Source: a virus. From it: DNA of 64,000 bases. The stretch covers positions 62,001 to 126,000 of the IMG/VR virus record IMGVR_UViG_3300048625_000152. One strand, 5' to 3'. Below the pieces are notes generated by a model. The model was not told where the DNA came from, searched no databases, and saw only the letters and a list, made by a program, of their open reading frames with translations. How positions within the stretch are numbered: position 1 is the stretch's first letter; the number at the start of each line of letters is the position of its first letter. Below, one piece after another: positions 41,090 to 48,455 of the stretch. The position numbers and the translations under genes were made by a program.

Positions 41090-42097
41090 ATGACTACACC
41101 ACGAATTGGGTTTGCCTGTAAGTTCAGTGAGCTTACCCCTAAAGGCATTGAAAGTGTTCCGGAATTAAATACACGCGGCACTACAGTGTCGTGGCTAAAT
41201 AGACAGAGCAAGCATATTGCAGAGGAACGTCTCTGGGATATCATGAAGCACAACATCGAATCAGCAAAGCAGCTGGTAGAAAAAGTAGGAACCCTTGAAC
41301 AACATCTCAGAATGGTGCGCCTTAGCAGCGACCTTCTTCCTGTATATACCGAGCCTTCTTGGAGTTATTTTTGGCGCCAGCCTGACGTTAGGGCTTATTG
41401 CGAAAAACACTTTGCGCAGGTTGGCGCTGTTGCTCGTTGCTGCAACGTGCGTCTTAGTTTTCACCCAGGTCAATTCTGCGTTCTCGCAAGTGATACTGGA
41501 GATGTTGTTGAACGCTCAATCCTTGAGTTCGAATACCATGCTGATATGACCCGCTGGATGGGCTATGGACAAAAATTTCAAGACTTCAAAATCAACGTAC
41601 ACATTAGTGGACGCAAGGGTCCGCAGGGCATTAGAGATGTATATGGCCGTTTATCGCCTGAGGCACGTAACTGTCTAACACTAGAGAACGAGGAATACAC
41701 ACATGGTTTGGACGATTGTTTGTCTCTACACGATCTTGTACCTACTGTGCTCGATATTCATCATAACTGGATCCGAGAAGGCGAGTACATTGATGCGAGC
41801 AGCGATCGTGTTAAAGCAGTTATTGATAGCTGGCGCGGTGTGCGCCCTACTTGTCACTACAGTGTTTCACGCGAAGATGTCCTCGTTGGACACTGTGCGA
41901 ACACCTTGCCCGATCACCCAGCGTTGCTTGTAAGCGGTCACAAAAAGCAAAAACTTCGTGCTCACAGTGACTACTACTGGAACAATGCAGTTAACGACTG
42001 GGCTGCTACGTTTAGCAAAGACTTTGACATCATGTGCGAATCCAAAGCCAAGAACCTTGCTAGCATTAAGTTCGCGACAGTAGCTCTTCAATCTTAG
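41090..42097 (+). CDS. uvsE: UV damage endonuclease UvsE/UvdE
   Basis: The 335-residue protein matches the UvdE TIM-barrel family: RIGFACKF at the start, LRMVRLSSDLLPVYTEPSW, VRLSFHPGQFCVLAS, INVHISGRKG, LENEEYTHGLDD and VLDIHHNWI, which hold the metal-binding His, Glu and Asp residues. It nicks 5' of UV photoproducts and abasic sites. Light-exposed aquatic phages benefit from it. The message should be leaderless. The gene ends in TAG and converges with the next gene with a 32-base overlap. Confidence 0.93.
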   Translation: MTTPRIGFACKFSELTPKGIESVPELNTRGTTVSWLNRQSKHIAEERLWDIMKHNIESAKQLVEKVGTLEQHLRMVRLSSDLLPVYTEPSWSYFWRQPDVRAYCEKHFAQVGAVARCCNVRLSFHPGQFCVLASDTGDVVERSILEFEYHADMTRWMGYGQKFQDFKINVHISGRKGPQGIRDVYGRLSPEARNCLTLENEEYTHGLDDCLSLHDLVPTVLDIHHNWIREGEYIDASSDRVKAVIDSWRGVRPTCHYSVSREDVLVGHCANTLPDHPALLVSGHKKQKLRAHSDYYWNNAVNDWAATFSKDFDIMCESKAKNLASIKFATVALQS

Positions 42098-43157
42098 ATT
42101 CTAGACCGCGCACAAGAGACAAGTGCCAATCAGTTGACATCATAATGTTAAAGTTATGTTCAACGATTGGCCTTGCCTTTTGAAGTATGGCATTTTGGTC
42201 TTGATTGCATAACCAACTCATCTGATCACATGCTGCGGCCCAACGTTGTTGGTCATCGGCAATAGAGTCGTAGCTTTCATCTATAACAGAACCAAACGTT
42301 TGAAATCCCAACTTGCGTAAATTGCGTAGGTAATGCTGGCCGCCAAACATAATAAACAAGCGCCTAGCAATAATAGGCTTGGCAGTTTTCTCAGTGTAAA
42401 AACTGTATCTATTATCATAGTTGGTTTCTGCTACTACAGTGTAGGCAGTGCGATTGTAGATATCAATGGGTATAACTTGGCTAATACTCATCGCGTGACC
42501 GTAGTACTTAACAAAGTCCACAGTCCATTTAGGATCATTGATAAACTGCATACCGCGATCCTCCCATATCCATTGTTCACTACCCGTGGCAAAATCTACT
42601 TGGTGCTCGTTAAAGTAAGTGAGCACACGATTTTCTTGCCTTAGGTTCGCTTTTACAAATTGGTAAACAGCATCACGGTGAGGCTTCTTTCGACCTAGTA
42701 GGATATCAAAGTGCGATTCCTTACTGTGAACATAATTGATTCTTCCCAACAGCTCGGGCAAGTAATCACGATAAAAATAGCGACTGGTTTCAAACCAATC
42801 AAAGTATTGATGAACAGTTGCATGTTCCAGTGGTTGCTCAACAAACCCGCAAAGATAGTAGGCAATGTTGGGACGATCGTTCTTTAGTATAAACTCTAGT
42901 GTGCTAGCATGTAGCTCAGAGCCTATAACAAAAACAAAATCGCTGATCTCGTAGACTGCATCTAGTTTAGCTTGGGTGTCAGATTTGAATGGATAGGGTA
43001 GGTGAATAAACGCGATGTTCAGTGGATGCCCACTGTTTAAGTAGTGACCTAGATCATCGTAAACTGCCCATTCGTTTGGAGTGAGCTTTTCAAAATGATC
43101 TAGGTGGTACCTAACCGTGTCGGAATTATCGCGGAAAACTCCGACGTTGAGAAACAT
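42066..43157 (-). CDS. Putative glycosyltransferase-like protein (EKTAKP family, copy 3)
   Basis: The 363-residue protein carries YTEKTAKPIIARRLFIMFGG followed by LRKLGFQTFGSVIDESYDS, nearly the same as copy 1, and the ILLGRKKPHRDAVYQF region also matches copy 1 (LLGSPKPHRDFVF). Copies 1 and 3 are closer to each other than to copy 2. It shares one base with the following KPA-rich gene upstream on this strand. Enzyme activity is inferred. Confidence 0.6.
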   Translation of the reverse strand: MFLNVGVFRDNSDTVRYHLDHFEKLTPNEWAVYDDLGHYLNSGHPLNIAFIHLPYPFKSDTQAKLDAVYEISDFVFVIGSELHASTLEFILKNDRPNIAYYLCGFVEQPLEHATVHQYFDWFETSRYFYRDYLPELLGRINYVHSKESHFDILLGRKKPHRDAVYQFVKANLRQENRVLTYFNEHQVDFATGSEQWIWEDRGMQFINDPKWTVDFVKYYGHAMSISQVIPIDIYNRTAYTVVAETNYDNRYSFYTEKTAKPIIARRLFIMFGGQHYLRNLRKLGFQTFGSVIDESYDSIADDQQRWAAACDQMSWLCNQDQNAILQKARPIVEHNFNIMMSTDWHLSLVRGLESKIEELLSRT

Positions 43158-43456
43158 TACTTGCTAGCAGGTTTCTTGGCTGGTTTCTTAGCAGGCTTTG
43201 GATCGCCAGCTTTAGCCAATGCTTTCTTAGCAGGTGCTTTGATTGCAGCAGGCTTTTTTGCAGGCGCTTTAGCAACTGGTTTCTTAGGTGCAACTGGCTT
43301 TACTTTAGCAGCAGGCTTTTTTGCAGGTGTAACTACTTCAGTTAGAACTGGTGGTTCAACTTTGTACGGTGCTGCATTTACTGCCTCTACGTGTGACTCA
43401 ATTTTTGGTGCCGGAGTTGGCTTGCCAAAAAAGAATTCTTTGATTGCTTTAAACAT
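43157..43456 (-). CDS. Lys/Ala/Pro-rich histone H1-like protein, 99 aa
   Basis: After a short amphipathic start (MFKAIKEFFFGKPTP) the protein is dominated by KKPA/PAKK repeats to the C terminus, like bacterial and phage histone H1-like proteins. It probably binds DNA non-specifically. AAGGAGATCC precedes the start. A second protein with a PAKK tract is encoded at 53462. The 19-base segment at 43359-43377 is repeated exactly in the phasin leader at 43561. Confidence 0.65.
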   Translation of the reverse strand: MFKAIKEFFFGKPTPAPKIESHVEAVNAAPYKVEPPVLTEVVTPAKKPAAKVKPVAPKKPVAKAPAKKPAAIKAPAKKALAKAGDPKPAKKPAKKPASK

Positions 43457-43487
43457 TGGATCTCCTTAAACATGTTTCAATGTATAT

Positions 43488-43496
43488 GTATTTAAT
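43488..43496 (-). promoter_or_regulatory. T4-like late promoter for the KPA-rich gene
   Basis: The minus strand reads ATTAAATAC about 30 bases before the start codon at 43456. Confidence 0.4.
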
Positions 43497-43522
43497 TAGT
43501 GACAGCTCACTAGGAAAATTTG

Positions 43523-43552
43523 TTGACTTTTGCTGCGGCGCAGCATTATAAT
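43523..43552 (+). promoter_or_regulatory. Phasin promoter with PhaR-type operator
   Basis: TTGACT and TATAAT are 18 bp apart. The spacer contains TGCTGCGGCGCAGCA (43531-43545), a perfect palindrome that fits the CTGC-N3-GCAG consensus bound by PhaR, the host regulator that represses phasin genes until PHB granules form. The position between -35 and -10 is ideal for repression. The link to PhaR is from known biology; binding itself is inferred. Confidence 0.7.
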
Positions 43553-43560
43553 AACTAAAT

Positions 43561-43579
43561 ACTTTGTACGGTGCTGCAT
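43561..43579 (+). repeat. 19-base exact repeat of 43359-43377
   Basis: The phasin leader repeats 19 bases found inside the KPA-rich gene 200 bp away. Because that gene is on the minus strand, the two transcripts would be complementary over these 19 bases. Confidence 0.8.
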
Positions 43580-43624
43580 AGGGCGGGCCGTAAAAGAAGT
43601 ATTCGTCTATTTAGGAGAAACAAC

Positions 43625-43894
43625 ATGTTTATTACAGACACATTCATCGACACCGTATCTAACGGTAAAAAACAATTCGTTAACACAGTATTCGCAAACA
43701 ACCAAGCAGTCGCCAAGGCACTAAACGGTTTTGTTGACGCACAAGCTGAGTACACAAAGAAGGCAGCTAAGGCCGGTTCCGACACAGTGGCTCAATTGAC
43801 TAGCGAAGCAGTTAAAGCAGCTACCGAAGCCAGCAAGTTTGACTTCGCCAAAGCCACAAAAGACTTCAGCGAGAAGTTCAGCTTTAAAAAGTAA
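43625..43894 (+). CDS. Phasin-like PHB granule protein
   Basis: The 89-residue helical protein (KQFVNTVFANNQAVAKALNG, FVDAQAEYTKKAAKAG, TSEAVKAATEASKF) has the composition and spacing of short betaproteobacterial phasins, which coat polyhydroxybutyrate granules. It is preceded by TAGGAGAAAC and by a promoter with a PhaR-type operator, which strengthens the call. A phage phasin could free or sequester carbon stores or mimic granule state. Other amphipathic helical proteins are possible alternatives, but the operator argues for a phasin. Confidence 0.75.
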   Translation: MFITDTFIDTVSNGKKQFVNTVFANNQAVAKALNGFVDAQAEYTKKAAKAGSDTVAQLTSEAVKAATEASKFDFAKATKDFSEKFSFKK

Positions 43895-43915
43895 TACAAA
43901 GTACTACTATTCACT

Positions 43916-43938
43916 AGCCCCTTAATTGGGGCTTTTTT
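43916..43938 (+). terminator. Rho-independent terminator after the phasin gene
   Basis: AGCCCC and GGGGCT form a stem around TTAATT, followed by a run of T residues. Confidence 0.9.
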
Positions 43939-43942
43939 ATGG

Positions 43943-43971
43943 TTGTCCATAAATGATTTTGGTTATATAAT
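43943..43971 (+). promoter_or_regulatory. Sigma70-like promoter, leaderless class
   Basis: TTGTCC and TATAAT are 17 bp apart; ATG 43978 begins seven bases after the -10 box. Confidence 0.75.
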
Positions 43972-43977
43972 ACACAC

Positions 43978-44295
43978 ATGAAACAAATTATTGCACTCTG
44001 TATCGTCCTTGCAATTACCGGCACTGCCCAAGCTAAAGGTGGTGGCGGAGGCGGACATGGAGGCGGCGGTCATGCTAGTTCCGGTGGACATGCAAGCTCA
44101 AGTCATGCAGCAGCGCCAGCAAAAGGTTCTGCTCCTGCACCAGCAAAAAGTACTACTTCTCCAAGCAAAAGTACTACCGAAAGTCCTAGCACTGTAACTA
44201 GTCCTTCGTACTTCTATATGCCATGGAACATCTGGCATCAGCGCAGCAATAGCAGCAAAGATTGCGACAAAACAAAAGACAAAAACTGCAAATAA
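43978..44295 (+). CDS. Exported Gly/His/Ser-rich protein, 105 aa
   Basis: A signal peptide (QIIALCIVLAITGTAQA) is followed by a run of Gly, His and Ser (HGGGGHASSGGHASS), an Ala/Pro/Lys/Ser/Thr linker and a short C-terminal part with YFYMPWNIWH and two Cys. The His-rich tract could bind metal. It is a periplasmic or secreted protein of unknown role, predicted to be made early from a leaderless mRNA. Confidence 0.6.
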   Translation: MKQIIALCIVLAITGTAQAKGGGGGGHGGGGHASSGGHASSSHAAAPAKGSAPAPAKSTTSPSKSTTESPSTVTSPSYFYMPWNIWHQRSNSSKDCDKTKDKNCK

Positions 44296-44298
44296 TGG

Positions 44299-44327
44299 TT
44301 GTCCATTAATGATTTTGGTTGTATAAT
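44299..44327 (+). promoter_or_regulatory. Sigma70-like promoter with conserved leader
   Basis: TTGTCC and TATAAT are 17 bp apart. The leader starts with ACATAGCAAG and contains AGGAG before ATG 44359. Confidence 0.75.
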
Positions 44328-44358
44328 AGATACATAGCAAGCAAAAACAGGAGTTGAG

Positions 44359-44781
44359 ATGAGCACAAACGCAACAATCGGAATTATGCACGGTGACAAA
44401 TGCAAACACATTTACCTGCATAGCGATGGTTATCTGGACTACGCTGGTAAAGTATTGCTGGCAAACTATGACAGCACTAAAGCTCAATTCCTAGTTGCCC
44501 AAGGTGACTGCTCTATGCTCGGCAAAGAGATTGGCGAGAAGATTGATTTTAGCGATCGTCTAGAGTACGACGAGTACCATATTGCCAAGCAATGTCGCTT
44601 CTACAAGCGTGATCGCGATGAGTCTGGCGTTGACTTTCAAGTTGCATTTAGCATGGAAGAGTTGTTGGCTAGCACACAAGCTCACTACACTTACATCATG
44701 AAAGATGGTGTGTGGTACGTTAGCTTGGGTGGCGGTCCTTTGCAAGTGTTGGCAGACGCTATCGAAGCAGAACTGGAATAA
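44359..44781 (+). CDS. Conserved phage protein, 140 aa
   Basis: The pattern ATIGIMHGDKCKHIYLHSDGYLDYAGKVLL is typical of a family common in phages and some bacterial genomes, which starts MSTxxTI and contains an H-x-DGY motif; its role is unknown. It leads an early operon of overlapping genes that runs through 45973. Confidence 0.65.
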   Translation: MSTNATIGIMHGDKCKHIYLHSDGYLDYAGKVLLANYDSTKAQFLVAQGDCSMLGKEIGEKIDFSDRLEYDEYHIAKQCRFYKRDRDESGVDFQVAFSMEELLASTQAHYTYIMKDGVWYVSLGGGPLQVLADAIEAELE

Positions 44782-44782
44782 T

Positions 44783-45109
44783 ATGAGCCTACTGTATCTC
44801 CGCGCAAGACCTATTGTGGCTTTTGATGCAACTAATGCAGAGCATCGACGCTATTACAGAAAGTTCATTGAAACGCAATCGTGGGGCCATTGCCCTGTGC
44901 GTTTTATGGTAGAAAGTTTGAACACGGATTTATTGGCTTATATCAATGCTACAATGTTAGCTTGGTACATCGAGCAAGAGTTTAAAAATGACAAAGCAGC
45001 GACAAAGAAAAACACGAAACCCAGATCCAAGAGCACATCTGGTACTGTTTCATCAGGACAGTCCATTTCGACAAAAAGTAGTCGAGTCCAAGAAAAAGTT
45101 TCAGCGTAA
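44783..45109 (+). CDS. Hypothetical protein, 108 aa
   Basis: Residues 1-68 form the conserved-looking part (LRARPIVAFDATNAEHRRYY, FIETQSWGHCPVRFMVE, AYINATMLAWYIEQEF). The last 40 residues are Lys/Ser/Thr-rich low complexity, which is explained by overlap in another frame with the gene at 44988. It starts one base after the preceding stop. Function unknown. Confidence 0.6.
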   Translation: MSLLYLRARPIVAFDATNAEHRRYYRKFIETQSWGHCPVRFMVESLNTDLLAYINATMLAWYIEQEFKNDKAATKKNTKPRSKSTSGTVSSGQSISTKSSRVQEKVSA

Positions 45110-45146
45110 ACCCAAACATCGTAACCAAGGAGAAAATGATGTCTAA
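44988..45146 (+). CDS. Small basic protein overlapping two genes, 52 aa
   Basis: In a second frame the sequence encodes MTKQRQRKTRNPDPRAHLV, then FRQKVVESKKKFQRKPKHRN, a well-formed basic protein that resembles short phage proteins I recall with similar charged ends. It overlaps the preceding gene by 122 bases and the next by 11. Of the two overlapping frames here, this one looks more conserved than the low-complexity tail of the upstream gene. Confidence 0.55.
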   Translation: MTKQRQRKTRNPDPRAHLVLFHQDSPFRQKVVESKKKFQRKPKHRNQGENDV

Positions 45147-45294
45147 CCAAGCCGAGCGTTTTGCCAATGAGGCAGTGTTTCAACTTCAATTCAACAGCCG
45201 TGATGCTGTGCGCTATATCCAGCGCAACGCACAGGTTGATGAGAAAACAGCGCAAACCGCGCTAAAGGCAGCAGTAACTTTCCACAAGCATTGA
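45136..45294 (+). CDS. Small helical protein, 52 aa
   Basis: A short soluble helical protein (NQAERFANEAVFQLQFNSRD) preceded by AAGGAGAAA. A second ATG at 45139 is equally possible. Its stop overlaps the TTG start of the lipoprotein gene. Confidence 0.55.
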   Translation: MMSNQAERFANEAVFQLQFNSRDAVRYIQRNAQVDEKTAQTALKAAVTFHKH

Positions 45295-45527
45295 AACTCT
45301 TAGCTTTGATCTTAGTCGCTGCATTAGCAGGTTGTGCTAGCCAGCATCGCCCTCCATATAGTGCAGTGACTAACTTTAACCCAGATTGTGCAAACAGGGA
45401 TGCCAGGATCAGGATGCTGACTAAATGGAAACGTTTTCCTCTTGGCCCGGGCAGCACTGTTTCGCAGTCTGAGTATGATCAAACTATTGATGTTCAAATT
45501 GAACGCTTAAAACACTACTGCCAATGA
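45291..45527 (+). CDS. Small lipoprotein, 78 aa
   Basis: The N terminus LLALILVAALAGC is a lipoprotein signal peptide with a lipobox LAGC. The mature part carries DCANRDARIRML and ends HYC. The start is TTG 45291, overlapping the previous stop, so translation is coupled. The next gene is a related lipoprotein (shared DC...RD pattern). Confidence 0.65.
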   Translation: MKLLALILVAALAGCASQHRPPYSAVTNFNPDCANRDARIRMLTKWKRFPLGPGSTVSQSEYDQTIDVQIERLKHYCQ

Positions 45528-45973
45528 GACTCGTACTTGCAATCAGTTTACTCGCCCTCGCTGGTTGTAGCACAACTACTACCAGCAAGATGGATGTGGT
45601 TGATTTGAATCGCTTTCAAATTGATTGCAAGTACCGAGACGAACAAATTGCATTTCTGCAAGGTCAGATACCCACTGTAAATGACCGTTGGAGAAACGCA
45701 CTAAGAATAACCAGCCCTGTGGCTTCTGCGGTGTCAATAGCAGATGGTACGTACTACGAAGAACGTGCCATGTTTGATCGCAGACAGGAACACATTGCTA
45801 AGAATTTGATCAGGACGATCCATGATTGGTGTCCTGCTCCAGTAGCCCGTCCACAAGGGTGCGTGACAGTAACTGAGCAGTTGCCTTCGGGTAACGGCCA
45901 AGGTACAAAATGCTATCGTGGAAATAACCCCAAGCCAGTTGTCAACCGTTGGGAAGCCATTGTTGACCGGTAA
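45524..45973 (+). CDS. Lipoprotein, 149 aa
   Basis: LVLAISLLALAGC is a lipoprotein signal with lipobox LAGC. The segment DLNRFQIDCKYRDEQIAFL parallels that of the preceding lipoprotein, so the two are probably related. It overlaps its neighbour by four bases. Surface lipoproteins made by phages can block superinfection, which is a possible but unproven role. Confidence 0.65.
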   Translation: MRLVLAISLLALAGCSTTTTSKMDVVDLNRFQIDCKYRDEQIAFLQGQIPTVNDRWRNALRITSPVASAVSIADGTYYEERAMFDRRQEHIAKNLIRTIHDWCPAPVARPQGCVTVTEQLPSGNGQGTKCYRGNNPKPVVNRWEAIVDR

Positions 45974-45991
45974 TGGGATCTATGTTAAACT
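45963..45991 (+). promoter_or_regulatory. Sigma70-like promoter
   Basis: TTGACC and TAAACT are 17 bp apart, inside the end of the lipoprotein gene. A 30-base leader with AAGAGGTG precedes ATG 46021. Confidence 0.65.
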
Positions 45992-46020
45992 GTGTTATTG
46001 AAACAAACAAGAGGTGTGAA

Positions 46021-46602
46021 ATGAAACGTATTTTATCAATTGCCGCAATCGCCCTGATCATGACAGGCTGTAGCTCAACCCGTGACCCGTACGAGCGCCG
46101 CGCAGAAGAAGTGCGTGAGCGTCAAGAACGTGTGGTAAAGCAAACCATTAACGAAGCTCCTGAGTGGATGACTAAGTTACCTAAGAGCACTGATGCAGTA
46201 TATGCGTCGGGTACTGCAATTTCAGGTGACTTTAACATGGCCAAGGACATTGCGGAAACCAACGCATTCCGACAAATTTGTATGGCAGCAGGTGGTACAG
46301 TGCGCAGCCAAACAAAGGTGTTCCGGGTAGACACTGAAAGCACCAGCAACGCAATCAACACCACAGCCATTAAAAGCATGTGCCCGGACGTTGACGTAAC
46401 TGGTACTGAAATCCGGGAGATTAAGGTGATTGAAAGCCAAGGCCGTTTCCGAGCTTATGTGTTGGTTGCGCTCCCAATGGGCGAAGCTAACGTAATTGCC
46501 CGCACTAAGGAACGAGATCGTGCAGCACGAGGTGCAATGTCCCGAGCAGAGCGAGAGTTCAAAGAGCTTGATGCAACAGTATCTACAGTAAAGAAAGAAT
46601 AA
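46021..46602 (+). CDS. Lipoprotein resembling the LPP20 family, 193 aa
   Basis: The signal peptide ends in lipobox MTGC (ILSIAAIALIMTGCS). The mature part contains EAPEWMTKLPKSTDAVYASGTA and a domain with FRAYVLVALP, a pattern like the LPP20 lipoprotein family of outer-membrane proteins. Three lipoprotein genes in a row suggest deliberate change of the host envelope. A strong terminator follows. Confidence 0.7.
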   Translation: MKRILSIAAIALIMTGCSSTRDPYERRAEEVRERQERVVKQTINEAPEWMTKLPKSTDAVYASGTAISGDFNMAKDIAETNAFRQICMAAGGTVRSQTKVFRVDTESTSNAINTTAIKSMCPDVDVTGTEIREIKVIESQGRFRAYVLVALPMGEANVIARTKERDRAARGAMSRAEREFKELDATVSTVKKE

Positions 46603-46617
46603 ACGCTGTAGATTACG

Positions 46618-46658
46618 AGCCCCTGGGCGGTAGTTAAATACCGTAACCAGGGGCTTTT
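46618..46658 (+). terminator. Rho-independent terminator
   Basis: AGCCCCTGG pairs with CCAGGGGCT, and an inner CGGTA pairs with TACCG, followed by TTTT. Confidence 0.85.
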
Positions 46659-46660
46659 CT

Positions 46661-47155
46661 ATGGCAAGACCGAACCCGATACGCAGCATTATGGCAGTAC
46701 CACTGCCCAGCATAACGTACCAACGTAGAAAGCAGTTTCGTCCAAACGAAATGGACGTTGTATACGCATACAACATTATCAATCGTTATGTGTTTGACGG
46801 AGTACTAACCCGACCCCAAATCACACTTAGCGGAATTCGTAAATGTTGGGGACTATGCAGTTGGCTAACTAAAGAGCAGCACAACGGCAGCTGGTGCGAT
46901 ATTAGACTAGTCCCAAACTGGTTTTGTCAACAATGGTTCATGAACACTATTGCACACGAAATGGTACATCAGTATCAATGGGATGTGTACCGCTGGGAAC
47001 TAGCAGAAGACGGTCGCCAAATTTACATGAACAGTGGCGCACATGGTCCTAGCTTCTATATGTTCCGTGATCGTTTTGAGCATTACGGCTTAAACTTAAA
47101 AATCTCTTTTGGACAAAAGCGTTGGTTTAAACACCAAAATTTTAGTAAATGTTAA
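46661..47155 (+). CDS. SprT-like zinc metalloprotease
   Basis: NTIAHEMVHQYQW at about residues 94-106 is the HExxH zinc site of SprT/Spartan-like proteases, and the upstream VFDGVLTRPQITLS segment is typical of the family. The protein is 164 residues, close to the SprT catalytic domain alone. Family members cleave DNA-protein crosslinks. It lies between the terminator and clpP. Confidence 0.82.
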   Translation: MARPNPIRSIMAVPLPSITYQRRKQFRPNEMDVVYAYNIINRYVFDGVLTRPQITLSGIRKCWGLCSWLTKEQHNGSWCDIRLVPNWFCQQWFMNTIAHEMVHQYQWDVYRWELAEDGRQIYMNSGAHGPSFYMFRDRFEHYGLNLKISFGQKRWFKHQNFSKC

Positions 47156-47164
47156 GGTAATCCT

Positions 47165-47172
47165 GTTATAAT
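47165..47172 (+). promoter_or_regulatory. Candidate -10 box for clpP
   Basis: TATAAT is present 37 bases before ATG 47204, but no -35 box is recognisable. The leader contains AGTTG/CAACT inverted repeats and AACAGGAATC. Confidence 0.4.
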
Positions 47173-47203
47173 AGTTGCTCAACAACTAACTAACAGGAAT
47201 CTA

Positions 47204-47827
47204 ATGCCTAACTTTGTACCTACCGTACTCGAAAAAACTGCCAACGGCGAACGTGCTTACGACATCTACAGTCGTTTGCTCAAAGATCGTATTGTCATGT
47301 TGGACACGGATGTTAGCGAGCATTCCGCTAGTCTCGTTATTGCACAAATGCTCTTTTTAGAAAGTGAAGATCCAAATGCAGACATCCTCTTTTACATCAA
47401 CTCACCCGGTGGCCTCGTCACTGCTGGCTTGGCAATCTATGATACTATGCAGTTCATTAAGCCTGATGTTTCTACCATTGTACTTGGCCAAGCCTGCTCT
47501 ATGGGCAGTTTCCTTGCCAACGCAGGAGCCCCAGGCAAACGACTAGTACTGCCAGAATCACGCACAATGATTCACCGTGTTAGCTCGGGCACTCCTAGCA
47601 CACGTGGTAGCGTACACGTTCAAGAACTGCAATTTGAAGATGCTAAACGCAGCTTTGAAGAAAGCCAACGCTTGAACCAACGCCTTACTGAGCTGTACAT
47701 CAAGCACAACACTGCGGGCAAAACATACGACGAAATGTTTGCCACTATGAAGTTTGACACATTCCTTTCTGCACAAGAAGCAGTAGAAATGGGTCTTGCC
47801 GATGAGGTGATCTCTAAGCGTCCTTAA
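47204..47827 (+). CDS. clpP: ClpP, ATP-dependent Clp protease proteolytic subunit
   Basis: The 207-residue protein has the catalytic triad in ClpP order: S99 in GQACSMGSFL, H124 in TMIHR, and D185 in KFDTFLSA. The Gly-rich NSPGG turn and the LADEVI end are standard. The handle segment between His and Asp is about 12 residues longer than in E. coli ClpP, and the exposed loop STRGSVHVQELQFED differs. With the phage ClpX at 23493, which keeps its IGF loop, it could form a phage ClpXP, or insert into host ClpP rings. Confidence 0.95.
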   Translation: MPNFVPTVLEKTANGERAYDIYSRLLKDRIVMLDTDVSEHSASLVIAQMLFLESEDPNADILFYINSPGGLVTAGLAIYDTMQFIKPDVSTIVLGQACSMGSFLANAGAPGKRLVLPESRTMIHRVSSGTPSTRGSVHVQELQFEDAKRSFEESQRLNQRLTELYIKHNTAGKTYDEMFATMKFDTFLSAQEAVEMGLADEVISKRP

Positions 47828-48138
47828 TGGCCATATTCAACATTACTCCCAACATACTCAATCATGCTCGCGAGTATGATCCTTATGCCCGTGGCACTAT
47901 CAGTAGTGCATTGTCTCAAATTGAAGACTGGCTAGAGGAAAATGTTGGTGAGTACTGTGGGCCCGGCAATGATGGCTTTAGCGACAATGTGGTTTCCATT
48001 GGACTCGGATGGGAAGTATTCTCCTTGTACAATGGAAAACCTACTCGCCCGGATCGCATGGATGCCGAAGTCACCTGGCACGTTGATATCACTGACGAGC
48101 AGAAGTCAGTGTTGTTTGCACTAAGATGGACAGAGTGA
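47827..48138 (+). CDS. Hypothetical protein, 103 aa
   Basis: An alpha/beta protein (SSALSQIEDWLEENVGEYC, NVVSIGLGWEVFSLYNG) starting on the last base of the clpP stop codon, so it is coupled to ClpP. No family recognised; an adaptor or substrate of the protease is possible. Confidence 0.55.
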   Translation: MAIFNITPNILNHAREYDPYARGTISSALSQIEDWLEENVGEYCGPGNDGFSDNVVSIGLGWEVFSLYNGKPTRPDRMDAEVTWHVDITDEQKSVLFALRWTE

Positions 48139-48173
48139 CTCAGTAGAAACCATGAGATAATGTTGCATCCCAG

Positions 48174-48182
48174 TATAAATAC
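48174..48182 (+). promoter_or_regulatory. T4-like late promoter
   Basis: TATAAATAC lies 27 bases before ATG 48210, with AGAAGGAAACTG as ribosome-binding site. Confidence 0.6.
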
Positions 48183-48209
48183 TAGTTCAATCACTAGAAG
48201 GAAACTGAA

Positions 48210-48362
48210 ATGCAATTATTACAATGGATCAAAAGTCTATTTGCTGCACCATCTTACCAAGATGAACTAGACAGCTATATTACCAGCAAGCGCCCAACTA
48301 CCACAACAGAAGTTGAACACTGGATTCGCCAGTACGACTCACGCAAGGGGTGGTCACGATGA
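48210..48362 (+). CDS. Small protein similar to DUF3563, 50 aa
   Basis: The product (QWIKSLFAAPSYQDELDSYI, TTEVEHWIRQYDSRKGW) resembles short proteobacterial DUF3563 proteins in its DxLDxYI...S...VExWxRxFD pattern. Function unknown. The stop overlaps the next start. Confidence 0.5.
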   Translation: MQLLQWIKSLFAAPSYQDELDSYITSKRPTTTTEVEHWIRQYDSRKGWSR

Positions 48363-48454
48363 GTAAATACTTAAAGACCTTATGGGAAGGCATAATTCGC
48401 TTTCAGGAATTTAGAGCCCGCGCCATAACCAAGAACGGTCGTTACTGGTACTAA
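48359..48454 (+). CDS. Very small basic protein, 31 aa
   Basis: MSKYLKTLWEGIIRFQEFRA and an RYWY end, similar in style to the DUF1127 peptides of proteobacteria. It overlaps the previous gene by four bases (ATGA) and is one base from the next gene. Such short proteins often fine-tune host metabolism. Confidence 0.45.
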   Translation: MSKYLKTLWEGIIRFQEFRARAITKNGRYWY

Positions 48455-48455
48455 C

